A DNA stretch of 64,000 bases from Trichoderma breve (Eukaryota; Ascomycota; Sordariomycetes; Hypocreales; Hypocreaceae). This document shows positions 33,201 to 44,428 of the stretch, in pieces. Made by a program: the position numbers and the translations under genes. Where the stretch lies: positions 3,844,001 to 3,908,000 of the forward strand of contig NC_079236.1 of assembly GCF_028502605.1 (NCBI RefSeq), in the 5' to 3' direction. The first letter of the stretch is position 1; each line of letters begins with the position of its first letter. The notes under the pieces are model-generated. The model was not told where the DNA came from, did no database searches, and saw nothing but the letters and a program-made list of their open reading frames with translations.

Positions 33201-34343
33201 ACTATTCAAGGAGACCTTCCGATGCACCCCGTTCTTCTCAAAGACAATTGTTGGAAATCAAACGAGAATGAAGGACCGTATATATGAGACACGATTAGTG
33301 AAGCACCAAAATATCGTTGAGCTCGCAACATTTCCGTCAATTGTAGGGTAGATATTCGAGACGCGTCATCCGGCCACATCTGCATGAGATGCTCCACCAG
33401 TAAAGACCGACTGAGGGCGGTTGCGAGTGCTAATGCTTGGTGGACATTAATCGAGATTATTTTAATCTAATCTATAAGTCAATTGGCTCTATCGTAGATC
33501 CAAGGAGCCGTGTTCCGGTTGTGACTTGCTTGCATAGACGAGCTTGCCGAAGTCCGAGCAACAGTAATCATCTCAATAACTAATCTTTCTTTTTGTGAAA
33601 GCTTGGGTGCTCTCAAATAGCATAATCATGAAGCGAGTATCTAATAATTTATCCAAATCCCAATCGTTATTACTTCATGTTCTTTCTTTTTCTTGACCTG
33701 GGAGTATTAGGGGCAAATGATGAAGTATATGATATCGAAACAGCATATCGCCTACTAAAGCTGCGTAGTTGGCAATTGGAAAGATCAATAATTCTCACAA
33801 TACTATTTGTTTGCTATTTAAGAATAATTTCACTCGTGCAGTTATCTTTACAAAATTTTTAAAGTTTCAAGCCAAATAGAGAGGGGGAGTTGGATCAGGT
33901 CATGCAATCAAGGTCACGATAGATGTCAAGATGCGCATAGCATTAGGCTCTCCTAGCTTCAAGACAACGCTGGGTTTGTGAAAATAATGCCGAACGTGAT
34001 TGACACTGAGAACTGCTTTCGCCTCTCCACGCTGTGATAGCCAATACCGTCCATGTGTCTAGCAACGAATCCTGAGATAATACTTTCGGGTTTGTTATGT
34101 GGAGCTACCATGGGTATATGGTGGTTTTTGAAAGCCCCAGTAACAGCTTGAATCCTCGCCAGCTCGTAATACTGCGTCGTGCCATAATATTACACTCTCT
34201 TAAGTTTATTTTATCGCACAAATTCCGCTGCGTGCATTCGCGCCTCTTTGTGTACACAGATAGTGCCTTCTTCCGACGGAGTTCATAAGATACGGTACGC
34301 GTCGCAGTGCAGTTCTTCTATATTCGTGAGTACCGTGACTTAC

Positions 34344-34448
34344 ATGCCGTCTACACCTTTCCAAGAACTTACCAGCGAAACGAATTGGCTTTGTCCGATT
34401 TGTGGAAAATCTTTCTCGAGAGATTCAATCGTTGCAGAATTCACATGA
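34344..34448 (+). pseudogene. C2H2 zinc-finger-like fragment, probably a gene relic
   Basis: An ATG at 34344 opens MPSTPFQELTSE, then NWLCPICGKSFSRDSIV, the first half of a C2H2 finger (CxxC, then K.F.R). A stop follows at 34446-34448 before the two His residues. In a neighbouring frame His-containing and Arg/Cys-rich sequence continues (NSHERQLL, then VRCRCRTRNDPD), so a frameshift may have broken a transcription-factor gene. The frame at 34647-35024 (Ser/Pro-rich, PKRRR cluster) could be part of it. The evidence is one half-motif only. Confidence 0.25.
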
Positions 34449-35693
34449 GCGTCAGTTGTTGAGAAAAGCCTCCAGTTCATCGAAGACAGCGATTGTTCGG
34501 TGTCGCTGCCGCACCAGAAACGACCCCGACGCCCGAACCAAGAACGACGCTCAAATTCCAAATTCCAAAGCTAGTTTCTAAGGAAAAGCGCTTTATTCGC
34601 TAAACCCAGCTGTTGTTTGCTTCCGATGTAGACCGAGTTTCTTCAATTGCCATCGTTAATGACAGCGCAATCTCCGCCAAGCCATCTAAGCACCGACTCA
34701 ATAAGTAATCGCGAACTGTCCGAATCATCAACACCCAAGAGACGACGAAGTGAAACATTGAACCCTGTTTTCCAAGATGTATCGCCACTAATCAACGTTG
34801 ACGTACAAAACAACGACAGTGAATGTGCTAGCAATGCTGCTCCGACACCGCATTGGCGATACAGCACGTTTCGTGCTTCCATGGACATCATTAAGAGACA
34901 ATTCCTGGAAGATATAAAGCCTCTGGTTAAGAAATTATATATAACAAGAACAATAGCAAACCCATTCAGCCCTCTCAAAGTAGTTTTACATAGCCAATGG
35001 TCAGTACATGTGGATGTTGAGTGATATTGTCCCATATCCAGCGCTAACCAACTCTATTAGGCATTATCCAACTTGGGCGACAAAAGGGATAATATTGCGC
35101 TTCGTGCGGTATTAAACACTAGCAATCTAAGTCTGTTACAGCAACATAAGACACTCGGAAGTTCTCCCTTGCTGTCAACGTCAGATCTGATTCCCTTCAA
35201 AAACGATAGTACAAGCCCGAATTAGTAGAAAGGACTTGGCCAGGCATGGAAGCAAATCGTAGGACCAAGCGTGATATTTCATTGCAACATAATGAAAGCA
35301 GCGCCAATTATTCTTCTGGTGGGAAAATATTGCTTCAAAGCTTTTCGGCAGCAGTTTGAGAACGACGAATCTTGTGCCCTTCAAAGAGTCAATCTGGGGC
35401 TATATATTTCGACAAAGCCCATCGATTTACGTTGTATATGACAAGTACATGGGAAACATTAGGCATTTAATATTCTATAGCCCCTCTGCTAGTCGTTCTT
35501 TTTGCGGCGTGGCGGCTTTTGATGCTGAACATATCGATTTTACATGGAACGTCACAGCCACCATAGAGCTGGAATATGCCCATGAGATGTCCAAATCTTG
35601 GTAGCCTAATTACCTTGGTAAGCGGAGGACAGAAAAATCGAGACCAAGAAGATTTCGAACACCCACACGGTAAATTATACGCCTGCTTTTTGA

Positions 35694-35836
35694 GATATCT
35701 GCTACTATAGCTATATTTCGCTAATATTTACTACTATATCTACATTTCTCTAGTAGCTACTATTATATCTTATATCTATATTTCTCTAGTAACTGCAATT
35801 ATGTTAATATTTCTCTCTAGTAAATGCTATCGTAGT
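35694..35836. repeat. Imperfect CTAGTA/CTACTAT-rich repeat
   Basis: Degenerate repetition of units such as TTTCTCTAGTAGCTACTATT and ATATCTGCTACTATAGC. Wording and period resemble the inverted arrays at 3541-3697 and 4288-4402, so it may be a decayed third copy. Confidence 0.45.
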
Positions 35837-38800
35837 TGTACGGTAAAATTTAGGTGCTGGCTGAATACTGGGCATTGCCCTGCAAAAGTACTGGACCACT
35901 TAATGAGCTGGTCGTGTGCTTATATTACTGAATGTATGCACTTATCTATTTTGCACTCGCTTTCTCTGTCCCCCGCTTGCTTGGATTTGTGTCATCCAGT
36001 GAATGTATTGCTTTTAAAGGTATCCTATGGGCTGATACACGGTATGAAATAGACAGCTCTTATGAGGCCGCTGCCTGTGAAAACTACGGGCTTTGCAAGA
36101 CAGCAACATCCCAACGGATAGTAGTTGGGTCAATATATGCAATTTGCAAGCAATCAAGACTGATGACGCAGTTTCTTTGGCATTTCGTCCGCTTTTACCG
36201 ATCAAAGTTGAGTCTTGTTGACTTCCGTATCTTTAACTATCGTTTGTCGCGAGCTCCGACACAGCGAAAAGGGGGCGCGTTACGCGGACAAAGGACGCAT
36301 CCCCAGGTGTATTTTCGCATTTCTCGTTGTTGAGGCCTCGTATACTCGTAAATTAAGCCTGTTTCTACTGGCAATATTAGTACGTTTAGAGGATCAGTGT
36401 GACTTCGCATGCGGCCAACCTCACTGCTTAGGTTATAATTCTGCAAAATTGGAGACATGGGTATGTCCCTGATGTTCATATAATGGAAATATGAAGCCAT
36501 ATTTAGATGCGAAAGAGAAGTCTAACAAAAGATTCATCAAACTCCGTTAGCTTGTGGTGAAGTCAAAGATACGTCCTCAACGATTGATAAACAATGCTAC
36601 TTCTGAATAGTCCGGAGATTATCTCATCATAATGATACGAAAATTGCTAGCTAGGCTTCTATCCACGGTGATTCAGGGTGGAGCTATCTGACCACAATGA
36701 GGAGAAGAAAGCAATCAATATTCTGTGTAGGGTCTGGGGTAATCCGAATGGAAAAGAATCCGAAGGGCAGGAAAAGGAGAGGGTGTCGGACTTCCCCGGG
36801 ATGAGTGGTCTCACATCGCCGATTCAGGGCTGAAAACAAATCGTATCCCGAAATTCTCCTTGAGACCTCTTTTACCATGAAAGCAATACGATCATGCAGT
36901 CTCTCATACGGCTAACTTCGTTTTTGGCTCAGAAGACTGGGGGGTTACGCCGTCTAATTTACCAAACACGAGGCAATCGTTGCAGGTGGTTTATGAGATT
37001 TTGTTACTAACAGAATTCCTGAGAGGATCAAGTGGAATCCCAAGACGTACTAATCCGCACCATGCGTTACACCCTGGACTTGGCAAAGCAGTATCTAATA
37101 TCCTTTCCCCTTCACATTGTGTGCTAGCTTATATATCTCACATAACGGTGTGGAGTCTCTTACGGCAGCAAAATAGTAGCGTACCTGAATTCTGGATGTT
37201 AATATGAAAGAGTGCTAATTGTCTCTCAGGATAGCAGATGCTCCCTGGCCATGGTGTTGTAATATCTCTACACGCGCTGTATGAGAAGTGATGGTGAAAA
37301 GACACTAGGTCTGTGTCCCTTTGAATGATATATCAGAATCGGGTAGTGGCAAGATCGTCAAATATTACATCCAAGGGTCAAAGAAAGTAATGCCGGTTTA
37401 GCTCAGACAGACGAATGGAGGGTGTGTGAAAAGAGTAAGACTGGAATGAGACACTCCCTCCAGGACGAAATGCGCAGAAAACCACCAGGTGTGCGGGATA
37501 CAACCTATAGCTCTCTCAGTACAGTACGCGTTATTGAGTGTTCAAGTCGGCTTGCCGAACTTTGTTACTTTATTCTCTTTGTCATATCATAGAAGGAGGA
37601 AGAATTCGACAATGACAAATTAATACATAATGACAAGTAAATGATACCTCGGTATTACCACATCTGAATGATCCTTCATGGAGGTCATGCTTGATTTCAA
37701 CCTTTACATGGGTCGTGAAAAGCACAGATCCAATCTCGGTTTCATGGGTCAAGGGATAAAGTGAACCACACCATCCAACTGGTACTGTACCCTACCGGCG
37801 ACAGAGCCTTGTAGCAGAGTTTTCTTACACTGCCAATCCGATACAATGACAAAACTTGCTGCTGATTCGGGTTGGTACAAAAAGTCTCGTCACAATCCTT
37901 CAAGCTAACTGCACCACTAAGAACGCCTGGTGTAACTTGGCCCTGTGTTTTTAGACTCTCGCTGAATACACCTGTTTCTGGCAAAGATTGATCATTGGGT
38001 GATTTCAATCGAGAAAATTTAGTCTAATCTAGAAGGAGCATGGGGTAAGACGCTGTCGGTAGCATCATTGCAAGTCATAGTCTTTAAGGGGCTGGCAGGC
38101 CAGGAAATGAATTGTGGCCTTCACTTGATGCGTGTAGATCACGCCTTTGTGCCTAATAGGCATCAGAAAAACGTCAGCCAGTGGAGGCTGACGAGAGAAG
38201 ATCCAGGAGCATCTTTTCCTGAGATAGGCCACGATATGAGCATCAAATATTGCTTACACGCGGCCGACCCTTGTCTGCTTGCCGCGAGCCTGACAAGGCA
38301 AAAATTACTGACTTTGACTCCCGGAGTTAGGGTGTAAAACATTTGGGGCATCTTGCGGCTTTCTATTGGTTGGCAACCGGATTCGGCTCCCAAAAATAGC
38401 CTGCGTTTCTGCAGTTTTTGTCTCTTTTCGTGGGATCAACTGTTAGTCACTGCCATCGCGATTAATAATCGCGCTCAACACAGATTGAATCATCACGCCA
38501 TATGCGGTTAATAATCTTGCTGAATATGACTTTGGAAACTCCACTTGAAAGAAGCGATTGGTGGAATTGCTATTTTACCTAGTTATGTAAGCCTGTCTGT
38601 ATGATTCATGGCCCATACACGCGATAGTGTTGAGTCTATATGCCAGCAGTCGTGTCTGCTGATAACCAGCAAAACTTTGCTCTTGCGTGATTCCGAGAAT
38701 CCTCCGCGTTGATTTGGCCCCGTGGGAAATAACGGCTTGGTACATTTGATTAAGACATCGGAATAGGTCAAGCAGTTGTAAAGTTTTACATTCCACCGGC

Positions 38801-40338
38801 AGCCAGACTTACAGACTCATTTTGTAGAAATTCGCGCTGAGCACATCTTCCCATATTGTACAAAGCCAACTCGCGTATCCTCATAGCCAACTTTACTAGC
38901 CGTTGGTTCTAGACTCTAAGAAACAGACTCTTGCTCTTTCGACCCAATTGAGACCCAGGTAACCATGTCTTCAGCAAGACACCGGCTCTGGGAGTCCCAC
39001 TTGGGCCGTTTCTCGCGTGCTTGTCTGTCGCTTGCTAGTGGACGGAGACCTCCATAGCTGTGAGCCAAAAGCTAACGCGATCATCTGGTTTTTCCAGCCC
39101 AAGTGCAACAGCTGTTTGTCTCCTGACAGGGGGACTGCAAAGGCTTATGTGCAAAGCTTCGCAAAAAGGAAACTGCAACGATTGCTTGACGCATCGTGAG
39201 GCTCAACCAAATTACCAAGGAGCACAATAGTTGGGTGTCATTGAAGAAATAGGCCGGGTTTCGGCTTCAATCGTGTGAGGAGAGCAAGTCTCAGCCACAG
39301 GGTTCGCGCCAGAAGACTTGCAAGGTCTCGTCAGCACTAGCGATAACTCGCAGCCGCCAAAAGTTGACACGAAATGGCTAATGAGCCGTCGAAACAGGTG
39401 GCCAGGGACTTGGTTGCCGATGACTTGATTGCCGGCAGTGTTTTCAATTCTGCAGCAAGACAAAAAATCACGAAAACTAACTGCAGATATTCATTACGAA
39501 GGAAGATTTGCTCCACTCGTAGTCTCATGTTACAACAGTGCACAGCAATGCACAGCAGCCGTTGGAAAACACTTTTGCTACTGAATGATCTTCGTTACCT
39601 GTATTGTCTCTCTCTTGCTTCATTCTCTCGTTGCCGTTTCTCCGCAATCCCTACACTTCTGATCTATATTGGATCTGAACAGACGTACTCAGCCACGATC
39701 TTCTTTCTGACCCGCTGGCGGCTCTGAAAATGTGTGGTGAACTCTTTTACTGATTAGAAGCTCAGTAGGCGGAGCGCATGGGGGTCATATGTACAAGTAG
39801 ATTCACCAGTGGGTGCGGACTAGGGTATCATTCGCAGAAAGCTTGGATATTAGCGTCAAGGATGGCTGCTCTGTGCCTATTTTTGCTTCAGGCTATGCGC
39901 TTACCCCATGCAAGCTTCCATTAGGTTGGGGCTCTCTTGAATTATACTCTTTGGGCACCCTACTTACCAGCATCACTGGTAAAGACGGCATGCCTATCGG
40001 TAAGCTTGAAAGGAGTCAGGGCTGAAAGTGGAGTACCCTGCTTGTCTCAATGTGATGAGGCTCTGGCAAGGTCTTCGGTAGATTTGTACCGCCTATTCTA
40101 TCTTGCCTTGATTGGGTGTTATTCTTAGGCCCAACGTGGGATAGTTGTGCTTCTCTAACAGACCAATGGAAGTTCCTGGTAGGGCTGATCATCTTATGGT
40201 TGGATGGTAATATTAGTCGTTTTAAAGTATTAATACTCGAAGCCGACACCACCATCAGCTTTTCTTCCCGACATTCTTCATCGTTTGTTAATTATAGAGT
40301 GGATTGGTCATCTCTTCACACGGCAGTTGCTGGACAAG

Positions 40339-42691
40339 ATGGCAGAACACGAAGGTCACTCTGAGGTTCGTGAGAAGCTGCGGCTCATGAAGAGCCCAGT
40401 TGTCTTGTCTGAGACCTCTGAGACCTCCCATGGAGGCGCCGAGATGCCCAATCTAGCCAATTTCGGAGATCGTTATACAGACAACTCTATCCAATTCATG
40501 AGAGTGAGTATTTGTTTCTCGCCTAAAGATTTTTCACCCCCCACATGAACAAAATTTTCTAATTGGAATTCTCCAACGTGTAGCACGAAGAGGCCGGCAC
40601 ACTGGAAATCTTTACCGACCTTTTCTTTGCAGCCAATTACGCCGTTTTTTCCAAGACACAATCAGTTACCAGTCATGAGCGAGTTGCATCATATATTGGA
40701 TACTTTGGGTTGGTTTTGACAGGCACTCGTCGTTCACGATTGTGGATATGGGGGTACTAATATACTCTTGACAGTATGCTCTGGATGACTTGGCTCGTCG
40801 TGGGACTTTATGATGTCCGGTTCGTAACAGACAGTATTTTCGGTAAGTTTCGCATCTTTATGTTGTATGTGATAATATCAATCAGGTGACAATTTCTAAC
40901 CGACGCATATAGAACGATTGATTCGAGCCGTCCATCTTGGAGCCTTTGTTGGATTTGCAGTTGTTGCTCCGAAATTTGATCCCAGCAATCAGGATGTAAC
41001 AACCATGCGAGCAATGTGTACGTGGACCGAAACTCGTGTATATACGGCGGCATATACTAATCTTCTTTTGCAGCTCTTATCCTAATGGTGTCTCGTTTGG
41101 GCTTAATGATCGAGTATGGCAGCATCCTTTGGCACGTCAGACGATTCAAGAACGTCCATATTTCGTTCTATGTCCAAATGTCCATCCACTTCATCGCTGC
41201 CATGATATATCTCGGTATCGCATTCCGCTTCACCAACTCAAAGGAGAGCAGAGTATTTGTTACCTGGTACGTCGTTGGTGCTGTGGAAGTCCTGTCGACT
41301 TTCGGAGCGGCGATATGGTTCCCGGTCCTCAGTCTCGCCAAAACACACCTGATGAATCGATTGTTTCTCTTGACTGTCATCATCCTCGGTGAAAGTATCG
41401 TTGTCTTGGCTGACAAGGTAGTCATCATCGTCGAGAACCCTGACTCTTGGGGTAAGTTACTTTACTCATCTCCAACCCCCATCATTCCTGAAGAATGCTA
41501 AGCAAAGTGTACTGTGAATATAGACGCCTCAATTATCGGAATCTTGACTGCCGGCGTAGCAACAACCTACATGGTCTTCTTGATCTACTGGGACTGGATG
41601 AAGACGGCATATCTGCCACCCCTGCGCCAAATGCTCTGGACTTTGGTTCACTTCCCATTCCATCTAGCTCTTGTCCTCTTCATGCAAGGCTTTACGCAAT
41701 TCATCCAGTGGTCCAAGGTCATCGACGTGTTGAACAACTTGTCTACGAACTGGATAATTTTCGACCCAGTCAAGCTAGCTCATACTACCAGTGAGAAAGT
41801 ACAGCAAAACCTGACGGCCGAGCTGAACAAATTCGAAAATTTATATCCTCCAACGTATGTCGCAACCATTGAGCTCATCCAGGAGGCTCTTGATAATATC
41901 ACGGACATTCCCAATGCCTTCTGGCCCAAACTGGGCAAGGCCCTGACGATCGATGACTATGACCTGCCAGACGATGAGAACACTTTAACATTCTATAACC
42001 TGTTTTCAGGTCTACTCAATGCCATGGAAAACAGTGTCTTTGCGGTATTCGAAATTGATCTCCAAAAAGAAGCTCTCAAGGAAGAGAGAGAAAAGGGTGG
42101 TTCATCAGAAGAGCAGTCGCTGTCCGCAAATGGAGCCCAGATCGACGACGCGACCTGGGAGCGATATAACCTTGTGGTATGTTATCTCCCAAGCCCGTAT
42201 CTAACACCACGTCCGCTTGTATTAATCGTGAATAGTTTACATTTGGTTATATCGCAGCCGGCGCTTGTCTGGCGCTGATGGTGCTTCTCTCAATCATTGC
42301 CCGCGTTACTCCTTGGAAGCCTTGGCCCGTGATCCGATCAATTATTTACCTGCTTCTGGCTCTCGGCATGGGTCTTGTTGCCCTGCTCAATCTCAACGAC
42401 GATAAATTGAGCGCGTTCCTGAACACTCCCTGGCTTCTGCCCACGCTCTGCATTGCTTGGACTGTTGTTCTACTCCTCACGCACATTCACCACGATATTC
42501 CCCTCTTCTTCAGCAGACGTAGCCCTAGACCAGGGCGTCGCGATACCATGGAGACTAAGTCGAACAATGATTCCGAGCATGCGCAGCCGATGGTTCACAA
42601 CATGGACGATTCGACTTCCTATGCAGGCGCGGGAATGCACCACGGATATCAACCAGCACCTCAGGCTCAACACGGAAGTGAATATGTCTGA
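40339..42691 (+). CDS. LtrA (low temperature requirement A) family membrane protein
   Basis: Seven exons give 649 residues (introns 40504-40583, 40709-40774, 40843-40912, 41018-41073, 41452-41523, 42177-42235). All are GT-AG; the second has the unusual donor GTTGGT but a good TACTAAT branch site. The product has a soluble N-terminus (about 55 residues), then EIFTDLFFAANYAVFSK, the family's first-helix signature. A series of about ten hydrophobic helices follows, including MNRLFLLTVIILGESIVVL, the conserved ILGE segment. A soluble insert (about residues 390-510, DDENTLTFYN and a charged helix) precedes the last three helices, and the tail is hydrophilic. LtrA proteins are of unknown biochemical function; the name comes from a Listeria mutant unable to grow in the cold. 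The gene is isolated at the edge of the gene-poor block. Confidence 0.85.
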
Positions 42692-44428
42692 TTGTGGTGA
42701 TTATCTTTTGAAGCGGCGATTTCTTTTCTTTTCTTCTTCTTTCTTCTGTCGCACTGTGTAAGGAACAGGAAACACAAAACTTCTGGGAGTCGGCTTGCAT
42801 ATAATGTATAATAGAAAAACATGATGTCAGCGAGCGAGCACTTGGATACATAGAACACTGTTAGTCACAAAGGCGAATATCAATACCCTTTTATCTTATA
42901 AACGTTTTGCTGGAATCATGAACGTGTTCTGGTGTTGCTGCGATGGAGAGCAGAGGATAACAAACAGGTCACGCATTCGATGAAACTGTTCTCACTGAAA
43001 CACGTTCCTCATCGCTATTTATGTATACCGGCTGCTCAAAGCTGCCATTATTCTAAGTTTAATTCACGAATCACGACACTCTTCCGCTTAGAAATCTCAT
43101 GATTCAAGCTTGTCCACCGTCCAAACTCTCTCTTTACGACTAATCCAATCTCGTCAGATCAAGGGACCAACTAGGCGGGATTCCCGCCTTTAAAGTATAG
43201 TCAGAAAGCCCCAATGAGGGGAGATGTCAGTAAGCTTGCGACTACTCCACACCAGTCAAGTAGAAGAATGGTCCAACTCCGCTCCGATTTAAAGAGGGCA
43301 AATTCGAAGGTTATATTCTGCCAAGGGCAGCCACGGCTTTCCTTTGTTGAAACAATGTTCGCCTTCAAGTGTATCATCCTCCGCTTAGTCACTATGCTGA
43401 TGGTGGCTGAGCTCTAGATAGCACATCAACAACACTGATTACAACTGCTATGGTCGATCCTACGATGCACATCCCGTCCTAGGCATCAGAGAGTGGAAGT
43501 GTAGGACCAAACTTAGATGCCTCATGGTGAGACAATTAGTGAACGAGATGTATGCACACGGTAAGGTTCTATCTTCATAAGACAGTATCGGAGGGGGGTT
43601 GCCAGCTCATTAGAATGCTAATACTGTATCACAGGATAAGAGACTTCATTGTAAGCCGGACTTTAGAAGGGTTGATCCCGGCAGTTGGTGCTGTATATCC
43701 GACCCCGGGCACGGCAGTTGCTTTCCAAGCTTGACAATGCTTACGAATGATGCATCTCTGATAGATTATGTCATTGTAGTTTCTGCCCCTTGATAATCGG
43801 CCTTGTGCTGCCAAAGGGGGCGATGAACAAGCTGCGTATCCAAGTTGCGTATTCAAGCTCATGCAACTCAAACAATCGCAAACGGTATCACTTGGAGCTA
43901 GCTAAATGACGAAGGATTCTTTGCGCGTTAGCGTCCATTAGCTTTCAACAGCTCCTCCAGTCATCCATCCAACTGCCTGGATCTTTCTGGGGTTTCGGCA
44001 CCGAAACCTCGATCAACGACATGACGTTTATACCGTGCGTGGTGATTTAGCTTCACAATCTCTTACTGTGGCGTATTCACATGTTGTCGCGGCTTTTGTA
44101 TGGACATCGGAAGTATGCGCACAGTGTCTCCGCCAAAAGGATGATTGAGCGGAAACTCTATCGTCATCGACTCGCCATAATTCGGTGAAATCGGACTCTT
44201 TCAGCCTCTCCCGGACTCCTAGGATGTCCGAGCATGGCAGATAAAAATCAGGCAAACCAGCAAGCCAAAAGGTGGAGTGATCTGTTGAATAGGTAGATGG
44301 ATGGTGGTCTGAGACAGAGATTCCAGATCGCGCATTGGAACTTCAGAGCCATTGTTGCACCATATTGTTGCATCATCGGCATGGTCTTTTTTACGATCTT
44401 CCCTTTGCGTCTTTCTTTAAAATAGATA
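42692..44428. other. Intergenic stretch with upstream region of the ABC transporter
   Basis: 1.7 kb with no supported gene. It holds a strong palindrome at 43991-44008, annotated separately. Frames here are under 90 codons. Confidence 0.5.
43991..44008. promoter_or_regulatory. Palindrome GGTTTCGG-CA-CCGAAACC upstream of the PDR pump
   Basis: Perfect 8-bp arms around a 2-bp centre, giving CGG-N2-CCG, an inverted pair of Zn2Cys6 half-sites. It lies 420 bp before the ABC transporter ATG. Yeast PDR genes are controlled by Zn2Cys6 factors at CGG-containing palindromes, though those use the TCCGCGGA form. A similar role here is inference. Confidence 0.4.

Larger units (their letters stand above)
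30148..40338. other. About 10 kb without a convincing gene
   Basis: No frame exceeds about 135 codons, and none shows a family motif apart from the finger-like fragment at 34344-34448. A CTAGTA-type repeat lies at 35694-35836. Sequence is mixed in composition and looks like old, eroded DNA rather than one recent insertion. Short frames such as 34647-35024, 35356-35604 and 39374-39727 may be relics. I found no transposase, reverse transcriptase or terminal repeats by eye. Confidence 0.5.

Noticed and set aside
37395..37460. tRNA-like A-box (GGTTTAGCTCAGACAG)
   Set aside because: No matching B-box or acceptor stem lies at the right distance, and no cloverleaf could be drawn by eye.
38290..38400. 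Short palindrome-like region giving TLTPGV on both strands
   Set aside because: The inverted match is short (about 15 bp with mismatches) and has no gene or repeat context.
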